Shown here in pieces: positions 33,271 through 46,728 of a DNA stretch of 64,000 nucleotides. Each line of letters opens with the position of its first letter. Position 1 is the first letter of the stretch. The stretch comes from Aphelocoma coerulescens (Eukaryota; Chordata; Aves; Passeriformes; Corvidae). Both the position numbers and the translations under genes were made by a program. The notes under the pieces were generated by a model. It ran no database searches and had not been told where the DNA came from. It saw only the letters and a program-made list of their open reading frames with translations. The stretch lies in assembly GCF_041296385.1 (NCBI RefSeq), contig NW_027183981.1, positions 124,001 to 188,000 on the forward strand. The letters are read 5' to 3'.

Positions 33271-35538
33271 CTCCCTGATGCACTCTGTCCTCCCCTTCTC
33301 AAAGGAGTAGACGGTGGCATCAGGACACACCTGTGTCCCAGCAGCTGGGTGCCCAGCCGGGAGCAGGAGCAGGGCTGGGGCTGCTCCCAAAGTTGCCCCG
33401 CCCCAATGCCAGAGCCGGACATATGCTGAGGGGGGGCTGGATCAGGCTTTATTGTCCAGCTGCATGCCAGGAGTGAGCACAAAATCTACCTGCATTCTCT
33501 GCAGCATGCCATCCTGGAGCAGAGCCATTGCCAAAGGAAGCCGTGAGCCCGTGCCAAGCCAGTGCCGGAGTGGGATCCTAGCAGCACCTGTGGAAGCCGG
33601 GAGAGAGGAGCCCACCTGGAGCAGGTTCGTGCAGGATTAATCATCCCGTGGCTTCCCACCAGGGTCCTGTTGCTTCCAAAAGGCCCCACAGTGTCACTGT
33701 GGCCCCTCGGTTCCACCAGGTTCCATAGCGTCACTGTGGTGCCCAGGGTTCCGTCAGCTTCGCCAGCATCCCCACGGTCTGCAGAGCTCCCCGAGCTTCT
33801 GTGGTGTCACAGTGGAGGCAGGGTTGCATCAGGTTCCATAGCATCAGCACGGTCTCCAGGGCTCCCAGAGGTTCTGTGGTGTCACAGTGGAGGCAGGGTT
33901 GCATCAGGTTCCATAGCATCACCACAGTCTCCAGGGCTCCCTGAGCTTCTGTGGTGTCACAGTGGAGGCAGGGTTGCATCAGGTTCCATAGCATCAGCAC
34001 GGTCTCCAGAGCTCCCAGAGGTTCTGTGGTGTCACAGAGGAGGCAGGGTTGCATCAGGTTCCATAGCATCACCACGGTCTCCAGGGCTCCAAGAGCTTCT
34101 GTGGTGTCACAGAGGAGGCAGGGTTGCATCAGGTTCAATAGCATCAGCACGGTCTCCAGGGCTCCCCTGAGCTTCTGTGGTGGTGTCACAGAGGAGCCAG
34201 GCTTCCTTGTAGTTCCCCAGCATCACAAAGGCTCTCCTGGGAGCCACGGGTCACAAAGCACCGTGGGCTCTGTGCAGCCCCGCTGTGTCACAATGGCCGC
34301 TGGCTTCCACGAGCCCCCGCAGTGTCCCAGTGGGCCCCGTGGCTTTAGGAGTGGGTGGCTGGGAGTTGGTGCCAGCGGCTGGGGGAGCAGCAGCAGGGAC
34401 TGTGTGTGGACAGTGCCATGGCCACTTGTGTGGCCACTGGTGTCTCTGTGCCAGGCACAGCCGTGGTGTGTAACACCGGCTCTGGGTCCTTTGGCTGTGC
34501 AGGTGGCAGTCACGGCCTGGAGCAGGGCTGCTCCCGGGGGACAGCCTGGGGCAGGAGGCTGCTGGAGATTCATTCCCCACACTCCTTGTCATGAGGTGCT
34601 CAGAGTGATTGGAAAGGCTGTTGGCAGCAGGCAGTTCTCTGGGTTCAAGCTGTGGAGCTGTCAGCGGGAATGCAAAGGCCAAGCTGGTGAGCCTTTTGTC
34701 CTGGTGCCTTTAGTGTGTGAGCAGTCCCTGGTGCCGTTGTCTTTGGATCCTGAGTGTGGGAGAGGCAAGGCTTAGGATGGTGCGTAGAGCTGAGAAGGAA
34801 AGTGCCGAGAGCAGCGTGTGTGCTGCTGCTTTGAGGGGTGCAGTTGAAGTTGTAGGCAGCAAGAGCTTTCTCAGCTGGCCCTTTTGTGAGCTCTGCTTTT
34901 GCCAGATGACTTCCATCTTACCTTCTTACCATCTTAGCCTCTCATTTTTGCATATCCCAAACCCCCTTCCAAACATCCAGCAGCTGCTTGTAAAGAAGAA
35001 GTCCTAGAACAAAAAGCCAGTGCTGCCTTTCATAGCCCCTTTGCTGTCTATGAAGTAGAGGAAAGAAGCTAGTGAGACGCACTTTCTTTCTCAACTCCAT
35101 AGAGCGCATCCTTCTCTCAAGGTGGCAGAGTCCTTGGCGGAAGTGAAGCATCTGCAGCTGCAGTTCAGACTGAGAGATGTGCCAGGACAGGAAACATTTG
35201 CTGACCTTCCCTGTTCCCTGTGCAACATGATTCTCGCATCCCAGTCACTTTCACATACCTTCGGTATCCCTGAGTCCAAGCAGCTAAAGCTCACAGAGAC
35301 AGAAGTGTCAGGAAGGAAAACGTTCCAAAAGCACCCCCTTCTGTTATCAGCATATAAATTGTGCACAACAGGCTGCGGCACCGAACCTTCCTTCTCAGAT
35401 AGACATGCCATCACACTTTTCACTCTTGCAGCTCGGTTGAAAAGCTCCAGCAGCTGCTCCCGCAATAGCAAAAGGTTCTAGAAGTGAAAGCCAGTTTGGG
35501 GCTGCACCTTCTCCTTGCCGCATGTAAGCCACACCAAA
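33271..35538 (+). repeat. Unit 16, 5-copy gamma class
   Basis: 2268 bp, minisatellite 33804-34182. Markers A,G,T,C,G, a combination not seen elsewhere. Confidence 0.97.
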
Positions 35539-37806
35539 CTCCCTGATGCACTCTGTCCTCCCCTTCTCAAAGGAGTAGACGGTGGCATCAGGACACACCT
35601 GTGTCCCAGCAGCTGGGTGCCCAGCCGGGAGCAGGAGCAGGGCTGGGGCTGCTCCCAAAGTTGCCCCGCCCCAATGCCAGAGCCGGACATATGCTGAGGG
35701 GGGGCTGGATCAGGCTTTATTGTCCAGCTGCATGCCAGGAGTGAGCACAAAATCTACCTGCATTCTCTGCAGCATGCCATCCTGGAGCAGAGCCATTGCC
35801 AAAGGAAGCCGTGAGCCCGTGCCAAGCCAGTGCCGGAGTGGGATCCTAGCAGCACCTGTGGAAGCCGGGAGAGAGGAGCCCACCTGGAGCAGGTTCGTGC
35901 AGGATTAATCATCCCGTGGCTTCCCACCAGGGTCCTGTTGCTTCCAAAAGGCCCCACAGTGTCACTGTGGCCCCTCGGTTCCACCAGGTTCCATAGCGTC
36001 ACTGTGGTGCCCAGGGTTCCGTCAGCTTCGCCAGCATCCCCACGGTCTGCAGAGCTCCCCGAGCTTCTGTGGTGTCACAGTGGAGGCAGGGTTGCATCAG
36101 GTTCCATAGCATCAGCACGGTCTCCAGGGCTCCCAGAGGTTCTGTGGTGTCACAGTGGAGGCAGGGTTGCATCAGGTTCCATAGCATCACCACAGTCTCC
36201 AGGGCTCCCTGAGCTTCTGTGGTGTCACAGTGGAGGCAGGGTTGCATCAGGTTCCATAGCATCAGCACGGTCTCCAGAGCTCCCAGAGGTTCTGTGGTGT
36301 CACAGAGGAGGCAGGGTTGCATCAGGTTCCATAGCATCACCACGGTCTCCAGGGCTCCAAGAGCTTCTGTGGTGTCACAGAGGAGGCAGGGTTGCATCAG
36401 GTTCAATAGCATCAGCACGGTCTCCAGGGCTCCCCTGAGCTTCTGTGGTGGTGTCACAGAGGAGCCAGGCTTCCTTGTAGTTCCCCAGCATCACAAAGGC
36501 TCTCCTGGGAGCCACGGGTCACAAAGCACCGTGGGCTCTGTGCAGCCCCGCTGTGTCACAATGGCCGCTGGCTTCCACGAGCCCCCGCAGTGTCCCAGTG
36601 GGCCCCGTGGCTTTAGGAGTGGGTGGCTGGGAGTTGGTGCCAGCGGCTGGGGGAGCAGCAGCAGGGACTGTGTGTGGACAGTGCCATGGCCACTTGTGTG
36701 GCCACTGGTGTCTCTGTGCCAGGCACAGCCGTGGTGTGTAACACCGGCTCTGGGTCCTTTGGCTGTGCAGGTGGCAGTCACGGCCTGGAGCAGGGCTGCT
36801 CCCGGGGGACAGCCTGGGGCAGGAGGCTGCTGGAGATTCATTCCCCACACTCCTTGTCATGAGGTGCTCAGAGTGATTGGAAAGGCTGTTGGCAGCAGGC
36901 AGTTCTCTGGGTTCAAGCTGTGGAGCTGTCAGCGGGAATGCAAAGGCCAAGCTGGTGAGCCTTTTGTCCTGGTGCCTTTAGTGTGTGAGCAGTCCCTGGT
37001 GCCGTTGTCTTTGGATCCTGAGTGTGGGAGAGGCAAGGCTTAGGATGGTGCGTAGAGCTGAGAAGGAAAGTGCCGAGAGCAGCGTGTGTGCTGCTGCTTT
37101 GAGGGGTGCAGTTGAAGTTGTAGGCAGCAAGAGCTTTCTCAGCTGGCCCTTTTGTGAGCTCTGCTTTTGCCAGATGACTTCCATCTTACCTTCTTACCAT
37201 CTTAGCCTCTCATTTTTGCATATCCCAAACCCCCTTCCAAACATCCAGCAGCTGCTTGTAAAGAAGAAGTCCTAGAACAAAAAGCCAGTGCTGCCTTTCA
37301 TAGCCCCTTTGCTGTCTATGAAGTAGAGGAAAGAAGCTAGTGAGACGCACTTTCTTTCTCAACTCCATAGAGCGCATCCTTCTCTCAAGGTGGCAGAGTC
37401 CTTGGCGGAAGTGAAGCATCTGCAGCTGCAGTTCAGACTGAGAGATGTGCCAGGACAGGAAACATTTGCTGACCTTCCCTGTTCCCTGTGCAACATGATT
37501 CTCGCATCCCAGTCACTTTCACATACCTTCGGTATCCCTGAGTCCAAGCAGCTAAAGCTCACAGAGACAGAAGTGTCAGGAAGGAAAACGTTGCAAAAGC
37601 ACCCCCTTCTCTTATCAGCATATAAATTGTGCACAACAGGCTGCGGCACCGAACCTTCCTTCTCAGATAGACATGCCATCACACTTTTCACTCTTGCAGC
37701 TCGGTTGAAAAGCTCCAGCAGCTGCTCCCGCAATAGCAAAAGGTTCTAGAAGTGAAAGCCAGTTTGGGGCTGCACCTTCTCCTTGCCGCATGTAAGCCAC
37801 ACCAAA
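35539..37806 (+). repeat. Unit 17, 5-copy gamma class
   Basis: 2268 bp, minisatellite 36072-36450. Markers A,G,T,G,C, identical to units 21 and 26. Confidence 0.97.
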
Positions 37807-39999
37807 CTCCCTGATGCACTCTGTCCTCCCCTTCTCAAAGGAGTAGACGGTGGCATCAGGACACACCTGTGTCCCAGCAGCTGGGTGCCCAGCCGGGAGC
37901 AGGAGCAGGGCTGGGGCTGCTCCCAAAGTTGCCCCGCCCCAATGCCAGAGCCGGACATATGCTGAGGGGGGGCTGGATCAGGCTTTATTGTCCAGCTGCA
38001 TGCCAGGAGTGAGCACAAAATCTACCTGCATTCTCTGCAGCATGCCATCCTGGAGCAGAGCCATTGCCAAAGGAAGCCGTGAGCCCGTGCCAAGCCAGTG
38101 CCGGAGTGGGATCCTAGCAGCACCTGTGGAAGCCGGGAGAGAGGAGCCCACCTGGAGCAGGTTCGTGCAGGATTAATCATCCCGTGGCTTCCCACCAGGG
38201 TCCTGTTGCTTCCAAAAGGCCCCACAGTGTCACTGTGGCCCCTCGGTTCCACCAGGTTCCATAGCGTCACTGTGGTGCCCAGGGTTCCGTCAGCTTCGCC
38301 AGCATCCCCACGGTCTGCAGAGCTCCCCGAGCTTCTGTGGTGTCACAGTGGAGGCAGGGTTGCATCAGGTTCCATAGCATCAGCACGGTCTCCAGGGCTC
38401 CCAGAGGTTCTGTGGTGTCACAGTGGAGGCAGGGTTGCATCAGGTTCCATAGCATCACCACAGTCTCCAGGGCTCCCTGAGCTTCTGTGGTGTCACAGTG
38501 GAGGCAGGGTTGCATCAGGTTCCATAGCATCAGCACGGTCTCCAGGGCTCCCAGAGGTTCTGTGGTGTCACAGAGGAGGCAGGGTTGCATCAGGTTCAAT
38601 AGCATCAGCACGGTCTCCAGGGCTCCCCTGAGCTTCTGTGGTGGTGTCACAGAGGAGCCAGGCTTCCTTGTAGTTCCCCAGCATCACAAAGGCTCTCCTG
38701 GGAGCCACGGGTCACAAAGCACCGTGGGCTCTGTGCAGCCCCGCTGTGTCACAATGGCCGCTGGCTTCCACGAGCCCCCGCAGTGTCCCAGTGGGCCCCG
38801 TGGCTTTAGGAGTGGGTGGCTGGGAGTTGGTGCCAGCGGCTGGGGGAGCAGCAGCAGGGACTGTGTGTGGACAGTGCCATGGCCACTTGTGTGGCCACTG
38901 GTGTCTCTGTGCCAGGCACAGCCGTGGTGTGTAACACCGGCTCTGGGTCCTTTGGCTGTGCAGGTGGCAGTCACGGCCTGGAGCAGGGCTGCTCCCGGGG
39001 GACAGCCTGGGGCAGGAGGCTGCTGGAGATTCATTCCCCACACTCCTTGTCATGAGGTGCTCAGAGTGATTGGAAAGGCTGTTGGCAGCAGGCAGTTCTC
39101 TGGGTTCAAGCTGTGGAGCTGTCAGCGGGAATGCAAAGGCCAAGCTGGTGAGCCTTTTGTCCTGGTGCCTTTAGTGTGTGAGCAGTCCCTGGTGCCGTTG
39201 TCTTTGGATCCTGAGTGTGGGAGAGGCAAGGCTTAGGATGGTGCGTAGAGCTGAGAAGGAAAGTGCCGAGAGCAGCGTGTGTGCTGCTGCTTTGAGGGGT
39301 GCAGTTGAAGTTGTAGGCAGCAAGAGCTTTCTCAGCTGGCCCTTTTGTGAGCTCTGCTTTTGCCAGATGACTTCCATCTTACCCTCTTACCATCTTAGCC
39401 TCTCATTTTTGCATATCCCAAACCCCCTTCCAAACATCCAGCAGCTGCTTGTAAAGAAGAAGTCCTAGAACAAAAAGCCAGTGCTGCCTTTCATAGCCCC
39501 TTTGCTGTCTATGAAGTAGAGGAAAGAAGCTAGTGAGACGCACTTTCTTTCTCAACTCCATAGAGCGCATCCTTCTCTCAAGGTGGCAGAGTCCTTGGCG
39601 GAAGTGAAGCATCTGCAGCTGCAGTTCAGACTGAGAGATGTGCCAGGACAGGAAACATTTGCTGACCTTCCCTGTTCCCTGTGCAACATGATTCTCGCAT
39701 CCCAGTCACTTTCACATACCTTCGGTATCCCTGAGTCCAAGCAGCTAAAGCTCACAGAGACAGAAGTGTCAGGAAGGAAAACGTTCCAAAAGCACCCCCT
39801 TCTCTTATCAGCATATAAATTGTGCACAACAGGCTGCGGCACCGAACCTTCCTTCTCAGATAGACATGCCATCACACTTTTCACTCTTGCAGCTCGGTTG
39901 AAAAGCTCCAGCAGCTGCTCCCGCAATAGCAAAAGGTTCTAGAAGTGAAAGCCAGTTTGGGGCTGCACCTTCTCCTTGCCGCATGTAAGCCACACCAAA
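37807..39999 (+). repeat. Unit 18, 4-copy 4c class (unique junction)
   Basis: 2193 bp, minisatellite 38340-38643. Copies A-B-C are followed directly by a full E copy (GGTTCAATA), so copy D is lost with a junction different from 4a and 4b. Markers G,G,C,C,C. Confidence 0.97.
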
Positions 40000-42267
40000 C
40001 TCCCTGATGCACTCTGTCCTCCCCTTCTCAAAGGAGTAGACGGTGGCATCAGGACACACCTGTGTCCCAGCAGCTGGGTGCCCAGCCGGGAGCAGGAGCA
40101 GGGCTGGGGCTGCTCCCAAAGTTGCCCCGCCCCAATGCCAGAGCCGGACATATGCTGAGGGGGGGCTGGATCAGGCTTTATTGTCCAGCTGCATGCCAGG
40201 AGTGAGCACAAAATCTACCTGCATTCTCTGCAGCATGCCATCCTGGAGCAGAGCCATTGCCAAAGGAAGCCGTGAGCCCGTGCCAAGCCAGTGCCGGAGT
40301 GGGATCCTAGCAGCACCTGTGGAAGCCGGGAGAGAGGAGCCCACCTGGAGCAGGTTCGTGCAGGATTAATCATCCCGTGGCTTCCCACCAGGGTCCTGTT
40401 GCTTCCAAAAGGCCCCACAGTGTCACTGTGGCCCCTCGGTTCCACCAGGTTCCATAGCGTCACTGTGGTGCCCAGGGTTCCGTCAGCTTCGCCAGCATCC
40501 CCACGGTCTGCAGAGCTCCCCGAGCTTCTGTGGTGTCACAGTGGAGGCAGGGTTGCATCAGGTTCCATAGCATCAGCACGGTCTCCAGGGCTCCCAGAGG
40601 TTCTGTGGTGTCACAGTGGAGGCAGGGTTGCATCAGGTTCCATAGCATCACCACAGTCTCCAGGGCTCCCTGAGCTTCTGTGGTGTCACAGTGGAGGCAG
40701 GGTTGCATCAGGTTCCATAGCATCAGCACGGTCTCCAGGGCTCCCAGAGGTTCTGTGGTGTCACAGAGGAGGCAGGGTTGCATCAGGTTCCATAGCATCA
40801 CCACGGTCTCCAGGGCTCCAAGAGCTTCTGTGGTGTCACAGAGGAGGCAGGGTTGCATCAGGTTCAATAGCATCAGCACGGTCTCCAGGGCTCCCCTGAG
40901 CTTCTGTGGTGGTGTCACAGAGGAGCCAGGCTTCCTTGTAGTTCCCCAGCATCACAAAGGCTCTCCTGGGAGCCACGGGTCACAAAGCACCGTGGGCTCT
41001 GTGCAGCCCCGCTGTGTCACAATGGCCGCTGGCTTCCACGAGCCCCCGCAGTGTCCCAGTGGGCCCCGTGGCTTTAGGAGTGGGTGGCTGGGAGTTGGTG
41101 CCAGCGGCTGGGGGAGCAGCAGCAGGGACTGTGTGTGGACAGTGCCATGGCCACTTGTGTGGCCACTGGTGTCTCTGTGCCAGGCACAGCCGTGGTGTGT
41201 AACACCGGCTCTGGGTCCTTTGGCTGTGCAGGTGGCAGTCACGGCCTGGAGCAGGGCTGCTCCCGGGGGACAGCCTGGGGCAGGAGGCTGCTGGAGATTC
41301 ATTCCCCACACTCCTTGTCATGAGGTGCTCAGAGTGATTGGAAAGGCTGTTGGCAGCAGGCAGTTCTCTGGGTTCAAGCTGTGGAGCTGTCAGCGGGAAT
41401 GCAAAGGCCAAGCTGGTGAGCCTTTTGTCCTGGTGCCTTTAGTGTGTGAGCAGTCCCTGGTGCCGTTGTCTTTGGATCCTGAGTGTGGGAGAGGCAAGGC
41501 TTAGGATGGTGCGTAGAGCTGAGAAGGAAAGTGCCGAGAGCAGCGTGTGTGCTGCTGCTTTGAGGGGTGCAGTTGAAGTTGTAGGCAGCAAGAGCTTTCT
41601 CAGCTGGCCCTTTTGTGAGCTCTGCTTTTGCCAGATGACTTCCATCTTACCTTCTTACCATCTTAGCCTCTCATTTTTGCATATCCCAAACCCCCTTCCA
41701 AACATCCAGCAGCTGCTTGTAAAGAAGAAGTCCTAGAACAAAAAGCCAGTGCTGCCTTTCATAGCCCCTTTGCTGTCTATGAAGTAGAGGAAAGAAGCTA
41801 GTGAGACGCACTTTCTTTCTCAACTCCATAGAGCGCATCCTTCTCTCAAGGTGGCAGAGTCCTTGGCGGAAGTGAAGCATCTGCAGCTGCAGTTCAGACT
41901 GAGAGATGTGCCAGGACAGGAAACATTTGCTGACCTTCCCTGTTCCCTGTGCAACATGATTCTCGCATCCCAGTCACTTTCACATACCTTCGGTATCCCT
42001 GAGTCCAAGCAGCTAAAGCTCACAGAGACAGAAGTGTCAGGAAGGAAAACGTTCCAAAAGCACCCCCTTCTCTTATCAGCATATAAATTGTGCACAACAG
42101 GCTGCGGCACCGAACCTTCCTTCTCAGATAGACATGCCATCACACTTTTCACTCTTGCAGCTCGGTTGAAAAGCTCCAGCAGCTGCTCCCGCAATAGCAA
42201 AAGGTTCTAGAAGTGAAAGCCAGTTTGGGGCTGCACCTTCTCCTTGCCGCATGTAAGCCACACCAAA
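40000..42267 (+). repeat. Unit 19, 5-copy beta class
   Basis: 2268 bp, minisatellite 40533-40911. Markers G,G,T,C,C. It is the only non-gamma unit with T at m3, consistent with a beta front joined to a gamma back. Confidence 0.97.
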
Positions 42268-44460
42268 CTCCCTGATGCACTCTGTCCTCCCCTTCTCAAA
42301 GGAGTAGACGGTGGCATCAGGACACACCTGTGTCCCAGCAGCTGGGTGCCCAGCCGGGAGCAGGAGCAGGGCTGGGGCTGCTCCCAAAGTTGCCCCGCCC
42401 CAATGCCAGAGCCGGACATATGCTGAGGGGGGGCTGGATCAGGCTTTATTGTCCAGCTGCATGCCAGGAGTGAGCACAAAATCTACCTGCATTCTCTGCA
42501 GCATGCCATCCTGGAGCAGAGCCATTGCCAAAGGAAGCCGTGAGCCCGTGCCAAGCCAGTGCCGGAGTGGGATCCTAGCAGCACCTGTGGAAGCCGGGAG
42601 AGAGGAGCCCACCTGGAGCAGGTTCGTGCAGGATTAATCATCCCGTGGCTTCCCACCAGGGTCCTGTTGCTTCCAAAAGGCCCCACAGTGTCACTGTGGC
42701 CCCTCGGTTCCACCAGGTTCCATAGCGTCACTGTGGTGCCCAGGGTTCCGTCAGCTTCGCCAGCATCCCCACGGTCTGCAGAGCTCCCCGAGCTTCTGTG
42801 GTGTCACAGTGGAGGCAGGGTTGCATCAGGTTCCATAGCATCAGCACGGTCTCCAGGGCTCCCAGAGGTTCTGTGGTGTCACAGTGGAGGCAGGGTTGCA
42901 TCAGGTTCCATAGCATCACCACAGTCTCCAGGGCTCCCTGAGCTTCTGTGGTGTCACAGTGGAGGCAGGGTTGCATCAGGTTCCATAGCATCAGCACGGT
43001 CTCCAGGGCTCCAAGAGCTTCTGTGGTGTCACAGAGGAGGCAGGGTTGCATCAGGTTCAATAGCATCAGCACGGTCTCCAGGGCTCCCCTGAGCTTCTGT
43101 GGTGGTGTCACAGAGGAGCCAGGCTTCCTTGTAGTTCCCCAGCATCACAAAGGCTCTCCTGGGAGCCACGGGTCACAAAGCACCGTGGGCTCTGTGCAGC
43201 CCCGCTGTGTCACAATGGCCGCTGGCTTCCACGAGCCCCCGCAGTGTCCCAGTGGGCCCCGTGGCTTTAGGAGTGGGTGGCTGGGAGTTGGTGCCAGCGG
43301 CTGGGGGAGCAGCAGCAGGGACTGTGTGTGGACAGTGCCATGGCCACTTGTGTGGCCACTGGTGTCTCTGTGCCAGGCACAGCCGTGGTGTGTAACACCG
43401 GCTCTGGGTCCTTTGGCTGTGCAGGTGGCAGTCACGGCCTGGAGCAGGGCTGCTCCCGGGGGACAGCCTGGGGCAGGAGGCTGCTGGAGATTCATTCCCC
43501 ACACTCCTTGTCATGAGGTGCTCAGAGTGATTGGAAAGGCTGTTGGCAGCAGGCAGTTCTCTGGGTTCAAGCTGTGGAGCTGTCAGCGGGAATGCAAAGG
43601 CCAAGCTGGTGAGCCTTTTGTCCTGGTGCCTTTAGTGTGTGAGCAGTCCCTGGTGCCGTTGTCTTTGGATCCTGAGTGTGGGAGAGGCAAGGCTTAGGAT
43701 GGTGCGTAGAGCTGAGAAGGAAAGTGCCGAGAGCAGCGTGTGTGCTGCTGCTTTGAGGGGTGCAGTTGAAGTTGTAGGCAGCAAGAGCTTTCTCAGCTGG
43801 CCCTTTTGTGAGCTCTGCTTTTGCCAGATGACTTCCATCTTACCCTCTTACCATCTTAGCCTCTCATTTTTGCATATCCCAAACCCCCTTCCAAACATCC
43901 AGCAGCTGCTTGTAAAGAAGAAGTCCTAGAACAAAAAGCCAGTGCTGCCTTTCATAGCCCCTTTGCTGTCTATGAAGTAGAGGAAAGAAGCTAGTGAGAC
44001 GCACTTTCTTTCTCAACTCCATAGAGCGCATCCTTCTCTCAAGGTGGCAGAGTCCTTGGCGGAAGTGAAGCATCTGCAGCTGCAGTTCAGACTGAGAGAT
44101 GTGCCAGGACAGGAAACATTTGCTGACCTTCCCTGTTCCCTGTGCAACATGATTCTCGCATCCCAGTCACTTTCACATACCTTCGGTATCCCTGAGTCCA
44201 AGCAGCTAAAGCTCACAGAGACAGAAGTGTCAGGAAGGAAAACGTTCCAAAAGCACCCCCTTCTGTTATCAGCATATAAATTGTGCACAACAGGCTGCGG
44301 CACCGAACCTTCCTTCTCAGATAGACATGCCATCACACTTTTCACTCTTGCAGCTCGGTTGAAAAGCTCCAGCAGCTGCTCCCGCAATAGCAAAAGGTTC
44401 TAGAAGTGAAAGCCAGTTTGGGGCTGCACCTTCTCCTTGCCGCATGTAAGCCACACCAAA
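42268..44460 (+). repeat. Unit 20, 4-copy 4b class
   Basis: 2193 bp, minisatellite 42801-43104. Markers G,G,C,C,G, matching units 4, 7 and 12. Confidence 0.97.
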
Positions 44461-46728
44461 CTCCCTGATGCACTCTGTCCTCCCCTTCTCAAAGGAGTAG
44501 ACGGTGGCATCAGGACACACCTGTGTCCCAGCAGCTGGGTGCCCAGCCGGGAGCAGGAGCAGGGCTGGGGCTGCTCCCAAAGTTGCCCCGCCCCAATGCC
44601 AGAGCCGGACATATGCTGAGGGGGGGCTGGATCAGGCTTTATTGTCCAGCTGCATGCCAGGAGTGAGCACAAAATCTACCTGCATTCTCTGCAGCATGCC
44701 ATCCTGGAGCAGAGCCATTGCCAAAGGAAGCCGTGAGCCCGTGCCAAGCCAGTGCCGGAGTGGGATCCTAGCAGCACCTGTGGAAGCCGGGAGAGAGGAG
44801 CCCACCTGGAGCAGGTTCGTGCAGGATTAATCATCCCGTGGCTTCCCACCAGGGTCCTGTTGCTTCCAAAAGGCCCCACAGTGTCACTGTGGCCCCTCGG
44901 TTCCACCAGGTTCCATAGCGTCACTGTGGTGCCCAGGGTTCCGTCAGCTTCGCCAGCATCCCCACGGTCTGCAGAGCTCCCCGAGCTTCTGTGGTGTCAC
45001 AGTGGAGGCAGGGTTGCATCAGGTTCCATAGCATCAGCACGGTCTCCAGGGCTCCCAGAGGTTCTGTGGTGTCACAGTGGAGGCAGGGTTGCATCAGGTT
45101 CCATAGCATCACCACAGTCTCCAGGGCTCCCTGAGCTTCTGTGGTGTCACAGTGGAGGCAGGGTTGCATCAGGTTCCATAGCATCAGCACGGTCTCCAGA
45201 GCTCCCAGAGGTTCTGTGGTGTCACAGAGGAGGCAGGGTTGCATCAGGTTCCATAGCATCACCACGGTCTCCAGGGCTCCAAGAGCTTCTGTGGTGTCAC
45301 AGAGGAGGCAGGGTTGCATCAGGTTCAATAGCATCAGCACGGTCTCCAGGGCTCCCCTGAGCTTCTGTGGTGGTGTCACAGAGGAGCCAGGCTTCCTTGT
45401 AGTTCCCCAGCATCACAAAGGCTCTCCTGGGAGCCACGGGTCACAAAGCACCGTGGGCTCTGTGCAGCCCCGCTGTGTCACAATGGCCGCTGGCTTCCAC
45501 GAGCCCCCGCAGTGTCCCAGTGGGCCCCGTGGCTTTAGGAGTGGGTGGCTGGGAGTTGGTGCCAGCGGCTGGGGGAGCAGCAGCAGGGACTGTGTGTGGA
45601 CAGTGCCATGGCCACTTGTGTGGCCACTGGTGTCTCTGTGCCAGGCACAGCCGTGGTGTGTAACACCGGCTCTGGGTCCTTTGGCTGTGCAGGTGGCAGT
45701 CACGGCCTGGAGCAGGGCTGCTCCCGGGGGACAGCCTGGGGCAGGAGGCTGCTGGAGATTCATTCCCCACACTCCTTGTCATGAGGTGCTCAGAGTGATT
45801 GGAAAGGCTGTTGGCAGCAGGCAGTTCTCTGGGTTCAAGCTGTGGAGCTGTCAGCGGGAATGCAAAGGCCAAGCTGGTGAGCCTTTTGTCCTGGTGCCTT
45901 TAGTGTGTGAGCAGTCCCTGGTGCCGTTGTCTTTGGATCCTGAGTGTGGGAGAGGCAAGGCTTAGGATGGTGCGTAGAGCTGAGAAGGAAAGTGCCGAGA
46001 GCAGCGTGTGTGCTGCTGCTTTGAGGGGTGCAGTTGAAGTTGTAGGCAGCAAGAGCTTTCTCAGCTGGCCCTTTTGTGAGCTCTGCTTTTGCCAGATGAC
46101 TTCCATCTTACCTTCTTACCATCTTAGCCTCTCATTTTTGCATATCCCAAACCCCCTTCCAAACATCCAGCAGCTGCTTGTAAAGAAGAAGTCCTAGAAC
46201 AAAAAGCCAGTGCTGCCTTTCATAGCCCCTTTGCTGTCTATGAAGTAGAGGAAAGAAGCTAGTGAGACGCACTTTCTTTCTCAACTCCATAGAGCGCATC
46301 CTTCTCTCAAGGTGGCAGAGTCCTTGGCGGAAGTGAAGCATCTGCAGCTGCAGTTCAGACTGAGAGATGTGCCAGGACAGGAAACATTTGCTGACCTTCC
46401 CTGTTCCCTGTGCAACATGATTCTCGCATCCCAGTCACTTTCACATACCTTCGGTATCCCTGAGTCCAAGCAGCTAAAGCTCACAGAGACAGAAGTGTCA
46501 GGAAGGAAAACGTTGCAAAAGCACCCCCTTCTCTTATCAGCATATAAATTGTGCACAACAGGCTGCGGCACCGAACCTTCCTTCTCAGATAGACATGCCA
46601 TCACACTTTTCACTCTTGCAGCTCGGTTGAAAAGCTCCAGCAGCTGCTCCCGCAATAGCAAAAGGTTCTAGAAGTGAAAGCCAGTTTGGGGCTGCACCTT
46701 CTCCTTGCCGCATGTAAGCCACACCAAA
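44461..46728 (+). repeat. Unit 21, 5-copy gamma class
   Basis: 2268 bp, minisatellite 44994-45372. Markers A,G,T,G,C. It begins the 6729-bp block that recurs at unit 26. Confidence 0.97.
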
